Part shown: in pieces, positions 13,771-23,692 of the stretch
How the letters are laid out: every line of letters begins with the position of its first letter
Numbering within the stretch: position 1 is the first letter of the stretch
Source of the DNA: Leuctra nigra
Taxonomy: Eukaryota > Arthropoda > Insecta > Plecoptera > Leuctridae
Reading direction: 5' to 3'
DNA length: 64,000 nt
NCBI GenBank assembly: GCA_934045905.1
Contig: OW203763.1
Coordinates: forward strand, 21,131,108-21,195,107
Made by a program: the position numbers and the translations under genes
Notes under the pieces: generated by a model
What the model was told of the DNA's origin: nothing
The model's input: only the letters and a program-made list of their open reading frames with translations
Databases searched by the model: none

Positions 13771-16700
13771 GATTCAACAAGAAAATATGCTGAACTGGTC
13801 ACAATATTCTGTATTTAACTTGAACCTGATGTATAGTAAATAGTAGATTTTCAAAGTTTTTGTTGATTGGGTTTATCTACTGAGCGTAATTCCTAAGTAT
13901 GCCTAAACCCTAGTGTCTAGTATAAAAATTAAATGTACAAGAAATGTGCTTTATTTTATAGGGGCGTAGCTAGTATAAGGAAAAATCATAAAAATAAGTG
14001 GATCTCGTCTTTTACAAGAAAGCGATTTCTTCAAGCAACAATAAGCTCGAGGTTTAGTATTATCGATGAGATTAAATACAAATATTTGTTATCCTATACA
14101 GAAGGATTTGCATATTGTGACATGTATGTAATACGATTTTTATGCAAAGGAGGATTCTCACTTATCAGATAAAGTAGAATTTGAAAATATCACAGAAATA
14201 CATTTATAACAAGACGTATCAAACATTAATACATCATTAACAAAATTGATTTGTATAGCACCGTAGAGCTTATAATAATAATTATAATATTATAATTATA
14301 ATTATTATTATAATCTCTTCGGTGGTACACCATTTGTTTCCTGATTGCAAGAGAATTACATAAAGTTAGAGTTCTCTGAAAAATACCAAAGGATTAGTCT
14401 TATTTGCATACGCTGACTTAAGTACATAAGATTCGCAACGCTGTACGCTTATTATCTTAAATTATTTTAATTACTACCGGTCCACCCTACTTATCCATTC
14501 CAACATCTTTAATAAGACTGCTCATAACTATTAATGTTTGCCTCCAGCCCTTAAAGTTCTCGTTCTTAGCGTAGAGCTTGACACTAAACTCAAGATGTTT
14601 CTGCTTTGATCAAGGATAATCATGATGATCTGAGTTCGCACCCAGTGAGCGGCAACTTGCAAATGATGTCATAAAGTCAGTGTTGGGATAGTTACAAGCT
14701 ATCTGCAAGCCAACACACGTCTAGGTCACATCACGGAGCGCAGACAGACTGGGTCAAGGATGATAACGTTTTTAGTACTGTAAGGTTTACGGTCATTTTC
14801 TTCTTTTTTCTTATTTTGTACAAACCATACCTATCCGTATTTCACATCCCTTGCATTTTCAGCCCAGTCCCCGTATGATTTTAGTTATTTTAATGGCCAC
14901 CTCCTGATAGCTCTTTTCGACAAATTACAAAAGTTCCAGATGTTTCTCCGTCAGTCCAATACCATGTTTTAAGTATAACGATGGATTTGGTAAATTCCAC
15001 TATTTGATCAAAATTAACTTGTAGAAAGGTGATATTTTGTCTTTTTGGTCGCAGTCACAATGTTCGAAAATGTTCTTGGGAGTTTTGAATAATCTGTAAC
15101 CTGGACTTTTTGAATCAAGTACATTTCAGGACCTACTAGATTTACAGACTTCATTACATTATACATTCGGAGACCCACGATCGAATTGAAAAATGTGTTA
15201 TTCTAGAATTCTAAATATTTCAAAGAAAATGTTTCATCTATAGTTCGTTGTCCAGTTAATAAAGACTAAGGCCGCAAAACGAGATGACTTTTTAAAGAGA
15301 TTTTTGTTATTTGGCGACAAAGAGTCGCTAGCGACTAGGAAGCGTCGTGTCTTAGGGGAGCGACTAGACGCTGCGATTCCAGCGGCGACTTTGACACGAA
15401 TCTTGTCTCGTCTCTTGGCTGCGACTAGACGATACCGTCGAACAAGCGCTTTATGGATCAAGTGTAATAACATAATGTTAGCATCGAGCACTTTTATCTT
15501 TAAGCTGTAGAGTTCGTTCCATTCATAAATTCGATTAGTATTGGACCAATAGGATATCGGATTTAGCTATGCTTTTAGTCGCCGGAAATTATCTCAGAGG
15601 TAAGTGACTGCGTTGAAATGATTGGTTATTTTAATGGATCGAGTTCAATTTTGAAATTAAACAAATAAATAATATTTAGTAAATGAATCAACTGCAAATA
15701 CAACTGTGTATACTTTTAAGGTATTACTATCAACACAATTAATCATCAGTTAACACCTGCAACAGCCATTGAGCATGGTCGAATTATAATGTTTATGCGA
15801 CTTAATATTATTATTTGCGATTACTTTATAAGATCCTTAATTTTCTACTTTTCTCAGATTTGATAAAACATATCTGATTGATCTCCAGAGACTGAAAATA
15901 AGTTTTTGAATAATTGATAAAGAAAGAACAATACGTATTTCCTTCAACGTCATAGTGTATTATTAATGAAAAAGAATGTTAGTATCATGTAAACATGATG
16001 TATACATAGTATGTATCTTCGTGATTGAACGTAGCACGTCGATAAAACGACGATGCTAAATACTAATCATAAAAATCATAACACGTATTTCATAAGCCAC
16101 TTTCTGTGGCTTCACAACATTCCAAGACTGAATCAATGCTCTTAACTTTGAACTCATAGAACTGTCGTGTAAGAATAAAGCGAGTCGAAACATATTCTCA
16201 CATATTTTCATATGGAATGAAGTAACATTAAAAATTACCTCTCTTTTTTATGACTGAAGTACAATACCAAAATAAAATATTATTGTACAAAATTTCAGTC
16301 CGGAAAAAATCATAATAATTATGTTATAACGTTTAACTTGTCAGTTTATGTTATCACAGACTATAATCTTATTAGCAATTTACTGTCTAGCAGAATATTC
16401 ATTAAAAGGTAATTAAATCGGGGAACTCCACCATGAGTGCTAATGGAAAATGGCAAAGGTTTTCTTCTCTGAATCGATTCCTTTAGTAATGCGTCACACT
16501 TGGATATCATGCAAGGAAAAATCAACTTCTAGCGTCTGCAATCAAAAGTTGAGTAAGTAATTAGCTTACCTACGTTTGACGGAAAACAACTCATGAATAA
16601 AGTTCGCTCTGTAATTGCGTTATCAAAGAAGAATATTCAAGTTTTGGAACTAACCTATACAATCTTCTTTATATTCGAATTTCTTACTTACATTATAAAT

Positions 16701-19700
16701 AAATAACTGTTTGTAGGTAATTTTCTTGGAGTTTGACTTTTGGTTTGATGTTCGAAAAGAGGAACTAATTAGATTATTTCGAAATTTAAATGTAGATACA
16801 CGTTCTTTCTATTCTTTTGAGTCGTTAATCTCTGATAAATTAAGACCAAGAATAAAAGAATCTGCTTTAGACTAGCAGTTAATTGCCTCTTTCGATTTAC
16901 AAAATAAATTCCGCACCAAAAAAACCATATTTAATAGAAAGAACCAAGTATAATTTACTTCATATAATCAGATTTATCAATAGTAATTAAGAACTACATT
17001 GAACAAAATACTAATACATTTTGATGCTCGGTTTTGTAAGATATTTCCTAAGAGACTTTTGTTACGTATTTAGAGGGTTCGATACAGAGACCAAATGATG
17101 AAATGGTTCGAATCCTTTTATCATGTCCTCCAAGTGATGTTCTATGTTCTCTATAGCATCGTATGCTCCGTCACCAATAGCTTAGTTGCAGACCAGTGCG
17201 ACGTTAAACATTGTTGCCAAACATTGCACTGCCTTTGAAAATACGAATAATGTTTTTCCTTGCAGAGAGGTTGCATTCAGGTTCAACCCTCCCTCCTTCT
17301 CCTGAATGCAAAGAAGTCATGCCTTTTACTTGCATTTCAAAAACATTCATTACTCCTACGGAAATGGTGGGTTAGGTTTTTCTTTTCAGAGTTCAGAGTT
17401 GACTATTCCATTTTAGAACGACACACAAAATACATTTGGAAAATAGCGAAGTTATGAAATTAATGGTGAAAATAAGAAACAAATAATGTAGTTGCTTTCG
17501 TAGACAGCTAATTTAGAAAGTTGATGATAAACTAAATTAATATTTGTTTTAAAACATACATCTGTAAAATTATTAGGTCAGACATTCTGCTAATGTCACA
17601 CAGATAAACTGCAAGAGAATTTCCTAAAGTTGGTGATGTGTGATTAATGATTATGATTAAGAAAAGTGACACCAGAAGATGAACAGCAAGAAGATGGACG
17701 TTCTCATAAGATCGTGCAAAATCATCGCTCTAAATAGTTTCACAATAACAATACAGCAGAGTTGACCATTGTTAATGTTACTAAGTAATAGAACATGGTC
17801 CAGTCATTAAAATCGATCTCAAGAGAAAGCTATTTTTAAACAACGAACTCGTCTCGAAATCCTCAAAATAACTGGTCTAAAGCTCTTGGCCATCTCTTGT
17901 CGAATGTTTTAATTGGAAAGATTGAAAGTATTTTTCTTGTAAGTTAGAAAATACATTTTCTTGTTTCTTTCTCCCTAGCGGAATTGAGAAAGAATATTGG
18001 TGTATAAAATAGTAATTCCCAAATATTGAGAAAGAAGCTTTTATATCATTTCTGATGTTTATTCTCTTTGACGAGATGATTTTTGCGGTAAAGCTATGAT
18101 GTTTGATGTTTGCCTTCCATCAAATGCTACACCAACATCAAACAGTCCATGCCACATAACTCTAGTAAAGAAATTTACTGGGGGCTCAGAGAACCCTATT
18201 CTCTCTCAATCAAACGAAACATTAAATAACAAACTTGAAAAAAAATGAAAAATTCTGAAATTACATTTTCAACTAAATGAGTTATCGTTTCAGAAATATA
18301 ATATTTAGAGCATTGAAATTAGTTGTCAACGCATTTAAACCATTGGGGAGTAAATCCCTTGTTATATGCTAGGTTGATGTATTCATAATTAATCTGAACA
18401 CAATATGTCTGATCATAGTTACATGGACAGCTAGGTCTTTTGTCCGTCTCCCGTCACTGGGATGAAGAATCAAGCTAATTACCTCCACCATGATATTTGA
18501 TCATTAAAGGACCGTAATCAACCTTTACACAATGCTCGTTGAAAATTGTAAACATGATGAAAACCTTATAAATTCCATAGCATGGTTTTCAATATCATAT
18601 TTATTCACGTGTCTATTTAAATGTATGTAGAATGTTAATAAATGCATGATATTTTGTTTCACCTCGAGCAATAATTTACGCGCTTTGATGAACTTTAATT
18701 TTGATTTATTTTTAGAATTGCTGCGGGTGTCGAAACATGAATATTCCATGGCACGTAAGAACATTAATTAAGGAATTAATTAACACTGTCAATTGTAAAC
18801 TTTCCAAGTTGTAAATTTTGAAAGCGATTGAAAATTTTCGTAGGTTTTAAGAAACTGTTGTGCTTTTTATTCTGAACACAATTGGCAAGAGGGAAGAATT
18901 GTTAAGAGGGGTGGGGAAGGGGGAGGTGAATATAATTTGCGTTGTCAGAGCATTTGTAATCAAATGGATTGCTTATTTTATGTCTGAGTTGAAAAAATCA
19001 AGCATTTATAATTACAATAATTACCCAACTACTCTCTCAATTGGGCGGACCAGCTTCGATTACCTCCCATCTCCTGATGATATTTCATGGTTTCCATCAT
19101 CCATTTCAGCATCATCATCTTACAATCATCCACACAATCATCCACGATGCGACATGACCTAGCTGGCAAGTCGTCTATAACACTAAGCAAACAATCTGAA
19201 GGCGAAACTCCTGTGACCTATGATTATTCTATAAAGTATGATAGATTTCATTGTTCGATAGTTCAAAGATGATTGATGAACGCAGCAAAGAAAGTTACAA
19301 ACGTGACGTGATTTTTTAGGTTTTGAGTCAAAAAATAGATATCGACTTCTTACTTAATAGATTTAATCATAAAATAATGCCATTTTACGTATTTCCTTAT
19401 TTTATATTCGGAGATTTTATTTTACTCAAAATCAGACTTGATAGTCTTTTCAACTGGTTTCTCTCCGTGGGATTGGATGACTTTGAATGAAGTTACAACG
19501 GGATCTTATCGTGATTGCATGTCTCTAACCATCTCGTAGAAACGAACCATAACACCCCAAATTACTACCTAAAATAATGACCTACATCAATTCCAAACAC
19601 GATTGTTTCCCATTCGCAAAAATAACGCTAATTTGTCATTCTTGTTGGTTTAAAAATGTTGATAGGACATTTGGAATGCCATTAAGATAATTGTATGAAA

Positions 19701-20918
19701 CTTTCGTGCTAAGATTTTGTATCAGGATATAAACATACTATAGCTTCCTTTTAAAATGCAGATAATACTTTTAATGATTTACTAAATTTAAAGGGAGTTA
19801 TTCATAGATATCTTGATCGTACCGTAAAATCAGAGTGATATTCTACTATTATTTGAATACATAACGAAGTGATTAAAGGGTTTAATCAATTTGAAATGTT
19901 ACAGTATTTTCAGCATTTTCTGAATTTAATTGTTGGTAAATTGCATCGTGAAATTGAACCCTTTTATACAGAGTACTTCTTATTTAAGTAAACCATGAAT
20001 GGTAATATCCTATAATCGGCCCGAAGTAGATGATTCTTTCGAATCACGTTTCGAGCATCCATCTTCTAATTATTTCATAAAGATTATCAAACAACATTTA
20101 TCATAATCTTTGAATGAGGTTTTAAATCCAACCAAAACAATAGAATACAGATATGGTCACTTAAAACTATTTTCAATTAAATAATTATTATTTGGACAAC
20201 AAATAAGTTTATTTGGGCTAAATGTCAAAGAAGAAGAAGAGAATTTGTCAGATGGCTGCATTTTCATTTGACAGTTGAGCTCTCAGAATAGGTAGTACCT
20301 ACTTCAGTATTAACCGCCCAAGAACTGGACATTCGAGCTTCCTCATTGGCTGAAATTCTCCTATTAGGAACGTAGAACGTTTCCGAAATAATCGTTATAA
20401 TGCCATGATTACCCATTAATTATACATATTTTTATTTTTCGTCATGTTCAAATAATTATAAAGGTAACTGCATACTTATTCATCAATCCTGACGTCAAAA
20501 CAAGAACCATCAAGAACGAAATTGTAACCAAATGACTCGCAGAAAATGCAGTTCATATTGAGATGTATACCTACATCTTTCGCTTCTAACCAATGGTGGA
20601 GCCAGATAAAAGGGATACTCTTTTTTTTAAAGACTAGAAGCGAAAGATGTAGATCTTCATTTCAAAATAAAAGTTACCCAATCAAGTTGCAGTACTAAGC
20701 TAGTGAAGTAACTTACATGTTCCATTGTTCTCTTCGGTAGTAACTTCAATATCAGCCTCTTCATTGTAATCTTGAACTGTGCCCTGTTCGAGTGTGTTAC
20801 CCAATGTCGGTGGCACATTCAAGGCACAACAGTAAATATAGAATAACAACAACAACAACAGTGGTATTTGAAAGTTCGGTGGCTTCCCGATATGAGACGG
20901 TTTTACCAACCAAGCCAT
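2439..20918 (-). CDS. Type-I membrane protein with two EB/EGF-like cysteine modules
   Basis: I join exons 20717-20918, 6965-7105, 5541-5702 and 3728-3904, then a less certain last exon (2489-2565 or 2439-2587). Every junction is phase 1 with consensus sites (donors GTAAGT, GTAAGC, GTAATG, GTAAGA). Exon 1 starts at MAWLVKP and has a leucine-rich signal segment (LLLLLLFYIYCC), then an acidic stalk ending in an NGT glycosylation sequon. Exons 2 and 3 each encode one six-cysteine module, CxxxC...CxC...C and C-X5-C...CxC...C, of the EB/EGF-like kind. Exon 4 encodes one membrane helix (LFGVATGIALFTGLICFVL) and a basic tail. Symmetric phase-1 exons are typical of shuffled extracellular modules. Predicted length is about 252-276 aa. 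Probably a cell-surface protein; partner and function are unknown. More exons could hide in the 13.6-kb first intron, which holds the N gap. Confidence 0.72.
2489..2565 (-). CDS. Candidate terminal exon of the membrane-protein gene
   Basis: A pyrimidine-rich acceptor (ttattttgtag) starts a 77-nt exon that joins in phase 1 to the 3728 donor and ends at a TAG (2489-2491). An upstream acceptor (exon 2439-2587) would read the overlapping second frame to a TGA at 2439-2441. Either way an AATAAA on the minus strand (2378-2383) follows the stop by 60-110 nt. The exon is supported by phase, acceptor and poly(A) signal, not by homology. Confidence 0.4.
2953..2996. repeat. (GAT)n/(GAC)n microsatellite
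   Basis: About fourteen gat/gac triplets, beside a tRNA-like SINE fragment. It lies in the last intron of the membrane-protein gene if the terminal-exon model is right. Confidence 0.8.
3077..3172 (-). repeat. tRNA-derived SINE fragment
   Basis: Read on the minus strand, the segment has an RNA polymerase III B-box (GGTTCGATTCC) preceded by an A-box-like TGACGCAGTTAAGA at tRNA-like spacing. The rest does not fold as a standard tRNA. This fits a decayed SINE head. No target duplication was found. Confidence 0.45.
3904..4545. repeat. Minisatellite (~30 bp, ~20 copies) fused to a splice acceptor
   Basis: Direct copies of a unit beginning tctgagaggattgacacat start at 3904, 3934, 3964, 3994, 4028, 4062, 4091, 4121 and onward to about 4508. 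Most are 30 bp, some 34 bp (extra cata), one 29 bp. On the minus strand each unit ends in caatcctctcag, the same sequence as the 3' splice site used by the transmembrane exon, whose first coding base is 3904. Copies decay toward the distal (right) end. The spacing has no unique spacers, so it is not CRISPR. Confidence 0.95.
8490..8620. repeat. Dispersed repeat, MITE-like, copy 1
   Basis: It begins aggcccggtctttcaatact and contains cattggttgtagccatggca. A second diverged copy at 56118-56240 shares the terminus, but its inner block is inverted. No partner terminal inverted repeat or target duplication was found, so the boundaries are approximate. Confidence 0.4.
9139..9193 (+). repeat. Purine-rich GA tract
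   Basis: A run of GAGAGG-type purine motifs in the first intron of the membrane-protein gene. The reading frames across it are low-complexity and I do not call them genes. Confidence 0.6.
11083..11155 (-). repeat. Possible tRNA-derived SINE relic
   Basis: On the minus strand the segment contains GGTTAGCCGAGAAGCG, which resembles a serine/leucine-type A-box, and a weak B-box-like GTGAGTCCC about 30 nt later. There is no full cloverleaf and no flanking duplication. Confidence 0.25.
12452..12651. other. Assembly gap of 200 N
   Basis: Exactly 200 N bases, so its true length is probably unknown. It lies in the first intron of the membrane-protein gene, where a missed exon is possible. Confidence 0.99.
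13738..13767. repeat. Poly(G) tract, 30 bp
   Basis: Thirty consecutive G in AT-rich intronic sequence. Reading frames crossing it give only poly-proline on the minus strand and are not genes. Confidence 0.95.
14271..14312. repeat. AT-only palindrome, 18-bp arms
   Basis: tataataataattataat and its exact reverse complement are separated by 6 bp. It could extrude as a cruciform; no function is implied. Confidence 0.85.
15251..15460. repeat. CpG-rich island-like repeat, probable MITE
   Basis: About 200 bp much richer in CG than its surroundings, with many copies of gcgactag and its complement. Open frames on both strands result from this symmetry. The left edge, ggccgcaaaacgagatgac, is partly mirrored near 15412-15430. 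No target duplication was identified. Confidence 0.35.
20571..20652. repeat. 18-bp perfect inverted repeat near an exon-1 donor
   Basis: ctacatctttcgcttcta at 20571-20588 and its exact reverse complement at 20635-20652, with a 46-bp loop. It lies inside intron 1 of the membrane-protein gene, about 60 nt past the exon-1 donor (20711-20716). Confidence 0.8.
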
Positions 20919-21429
20919 TTCATCTTAGTACATGGACGCTGCTGCATTCAATAGTCCCAGCAGCTCGAAAATAATTACAGACAACACGAGAAATTCTGAC
21001 ATCAATTATGAGCATTCTATATTATTGTCAGATAGTTTATTATCATTTTAAATTTGAAGACGTATTTTAATAGTTTCACAAATATTTTTAGTATGTTTGA
21101 TTTATTTATTAGTTAAAATAGTTAAAAATATCGAGTTCTTCACTAACATTTTTAAGAGAATAAAAGTTATCAGTTCCACTAGATTAAAATGTATAGCTTG
21201 ACGAATAGCTTGACAATAGAGATTTTGAAAAAAGGGTTTAACCCTTACGGAATAAAAACATCTTTGGAATATTAATCTAAAACAGTTTTGTATGTCTTTT
21301 AAAACAATATCTACTACAAAAATCACGTCACAACATTTAACAACCACTTGTTATCTTCAATATCGTTAATTGAGAGAGATACATATAAAAATGTTGATAA
21401 AGCAATGAGAATTCGATGATTTCTTTTCT

Positions 21430-21650
21430 ATATCGGTCGAAGTACAAAGCTTGAGCGGAAAGCAGAGCAGCCCCTAGCGCCGAAACGACGCAACCCTCAC
21501 TGCATCTCTAGTCTCTCGCCATCCATCGGGGTTGGTGGGCAAGGGGGGAGCCTGGTGGGGGTGGAGCGAGGTAGATCCGCAGCCGCCATTGTAATAGACG
21601 GATCGAAACTGACGATGGACGATAGTAATATGAAGGAACGCGAACGAAGG
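21430..21650. promoter_or_regulatory. GC/CpG-rich segment between divergent genes
   Basis: The segment is clearly richer in G, C and CpG than its AT-rich surroundings, with G-runs near 21530-21570. It lies between the divergent start codons of the membrane-protein gene (20918, minus) and MESH1 (22309, plus), closer to neither. It could be a promoter or first untranslated exon of the minus-strand gene. No TATA box or initiator was decisive. Confidence 0.35.
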
Positions 21651-22230
21651 TTTCGATGATGTTTAACTTAGGTGTGTGTTGACTATAGATGCTTGGGAAC
21701 CGTGCAAACGCCGATAAAATGTTATATAATTGAACCAGATGTGTACCGGCTTCATTTTAAAATAGACAATCTAGTTATGGTAATACGTAAGAAATGGAAT
21801 TCAATCTTATTTTAAAGTGTAATATTAGATTATAGATTTAATTATAGGATATTTGATTAAAATCCTTTATTTTTAAGGAAAGTTGTATGCTGTGAATAAC
21901 GATATAAACCTTCATTACAAAATCTGGAATAAACAATTTGAACTGAGCCATATTTGGATTTATTCCATATTTGGAATAAATACGCCAAAGGTTCCATATA
22001 TATATTACATATTGTATGCAAGTACAATATTAATGACATTTCAATTTAAATATTTGTTCTTATTTCATGATATATTTTGTATCAGATATTACAAAATAAT
22101 AAATATCAGTACTCAACCTAGTAACTTTCCAAAAAAAAAAATCATTCAAATGTTACGCGCGTTATCCACGGCCTTCTAGAATCACAAATATGAATAAAAA
22201 CGCTACTGGCGGGAGAAGTATGAACTACCC

Positions 22231-22244
22231 GTTACCATGGTAAC
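22231..22244. promoter_or_regulatory. RFX X-box-like palindrome upstream of MESH1
   Basis: gttaccatggtaac is a perfect 14-bp palindrome matching the RFX X-box pattern RYYNYY-AT-RRNRAC. It sits 65-78 bp before the first MESH1 ATG, in the range where X-boxes work in ciliary-gene promoters. RFX binding is inferred from the motif only. Confidence 0.45.
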
Positions 22245-22308
22245 ATAAACAGTCTTCCCAGGTCTAGCAACATCTATTTGCTAAAGTTCCATTTCTCGCT
22301 CTAAAAAC

Positions 22309-23516
22309 ATGTTTCGGGTGGTTCAGAATCGATTATTTAACAACATGGCAGCCTTAGATAACAACATTACAGCTGCTATCATCAAATGCGTGAATTTCGC
22401 CGCTTTAAAACATCGCGACCAACGCAGAAAGGATCCTTCGCATACTCCATACATTAACCATCCTATCGGTAAATATTTTACTCTAAGGTTTATTCAATAA
22501 CTATGTATAAATAACTTGGAACATTACCTACGTCTCATAACGTGGTCATGGTAATGTTAACAGACATGAAAAAATCCTTTGAAATAATAATGACAACTGT
22601 TCATAGGAAATGTAAGGCAATTCAATTGTCATTACTTTCGTGTCATCACAATGTGTGTTGAAAATGAATTAAAGCCAATGCCATTATGACTTGCATTAAC
22701 TATACTTTATAAATAGCACCTTCATACAATTTATCTAGTGCACAAAATGCAATTTAGAAAGACTTATTTTATGCATTATAGCAATTATCGTTGATTGGAA
22801 ATTTTAAGTTCTTGAACGAACCCCAAGAGTAATATTATTTCTGACTGACTAATGGTTTGAGTGCGTACATTAAAAATTCTATTTATAAATTAGAATAATT
22901 GTTACCTACTTAATCGGTGGAGTCAAGGTTAGCTGGTGTCAAAACACGAATTCTGTGGTTTAGGGTAGAAATCCCAAGTTTACATTTTGTCACGAATTAT
23001 GGAATTTTATCACGATTTTATTTACAAGAATTGTTCTTGTGTTCTTCTCCAGATCTTTGTGTCTATTTCAATCTTTAAACTTTATTATTTCCAGGTGTCG
23101 CTTACATTTTGACCGACGAGGGCAATGTCACTGATTTGGAGGTAATTCAAGCCGCTTTGCTCCACGACGTGGTCGAGGATACCGACACTTCTTTAGAAGA
23201 AATCGAACAGTCATTTGGTCCCATTGTCCGTCGCATTGTCGCCGAGGTGACCGATGACAAATCTGCTCCGAAGCAGACAAGGAAACTAGCGCAGATCCAG
23301 AACGCCGGTAAAGCCAGCCCTCAAGCAAAACTTGTCAAACTAGCAGATAAGTTACACAATCTTCGAGATCTGGAGACGACCACTCCTGAAGGATGGAGCC
23401 AGGAGAGAGTGGATGAATACTTCGTCTGGGCCAAGAAGGTTGTGGATGGCTTGAATGGAACAAATCCGAAGTTGGAGCAGAGCCTAGCTCAGTTATTTCA
23501 TAGGAAAGGGATTTAA
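22309..23516 (+). CDS. HDDC3: MESH1/HDDC3, metazoan SpoT-like HD hydrolase
   Basis: Two exons, 22309-22468 and 23095-23516, join in phase 1 (donor GGTAAAT, acceptor tatttccag) and encode 193 aa. The second ATG (22345) would give 181 aa, nearer the family's usual ~180, so it may be the true start. The HD-domain metal ligands of the family are all present: the His in INHPIG (H51), HD in [11 protein letters not shown] (H77, D78) and the Asp in [12 protein letters not shown] (D138). Also seen are [10 protein letters not shown] near the N-terminus, EVTDDKS and [17 protein letters not shown]. The family hydrolyses ppGpp in vitro and is reported to act as a cytosolic NADPH phosphatase in animals. 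The protein is full length with no frame disruption. It lies tail-to-tail with PSAT and has an X-box-like palindrome upstream. Confidence 0.96.
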
Positions 23517-23692
23517 GTATTAATTTTAAACAAATCTTGATTGTTTTATATAAGTGTTAAAATTGTATGTATTCATTCTTCATCTCATATATTATCGTGT
23601 TATAAAAATATTATTTCTCTTAAAAAATTATATAAAAGAGAGTAAAACAGGTTTTAAAATGTGATGTTTAGGCACGGACACGTAAAAGGAAA

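Larger units (their letters stand above)
7106..20716 (-). other. First intron of the membrane-protein gene (13.6 kb)
   Basis: The long AT-rich intron runs between the signal-peptide exon and the first cysteine module. It contains repeat fragments (8490-8620, 11083-11155), a purine tract (about 9139-9193), the N gap, a 30-G run, an AT palindrome (14271-14312) and a CpG-rich repeat (15251-15460). No extra exon could be supported. Confidence 0.55.
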
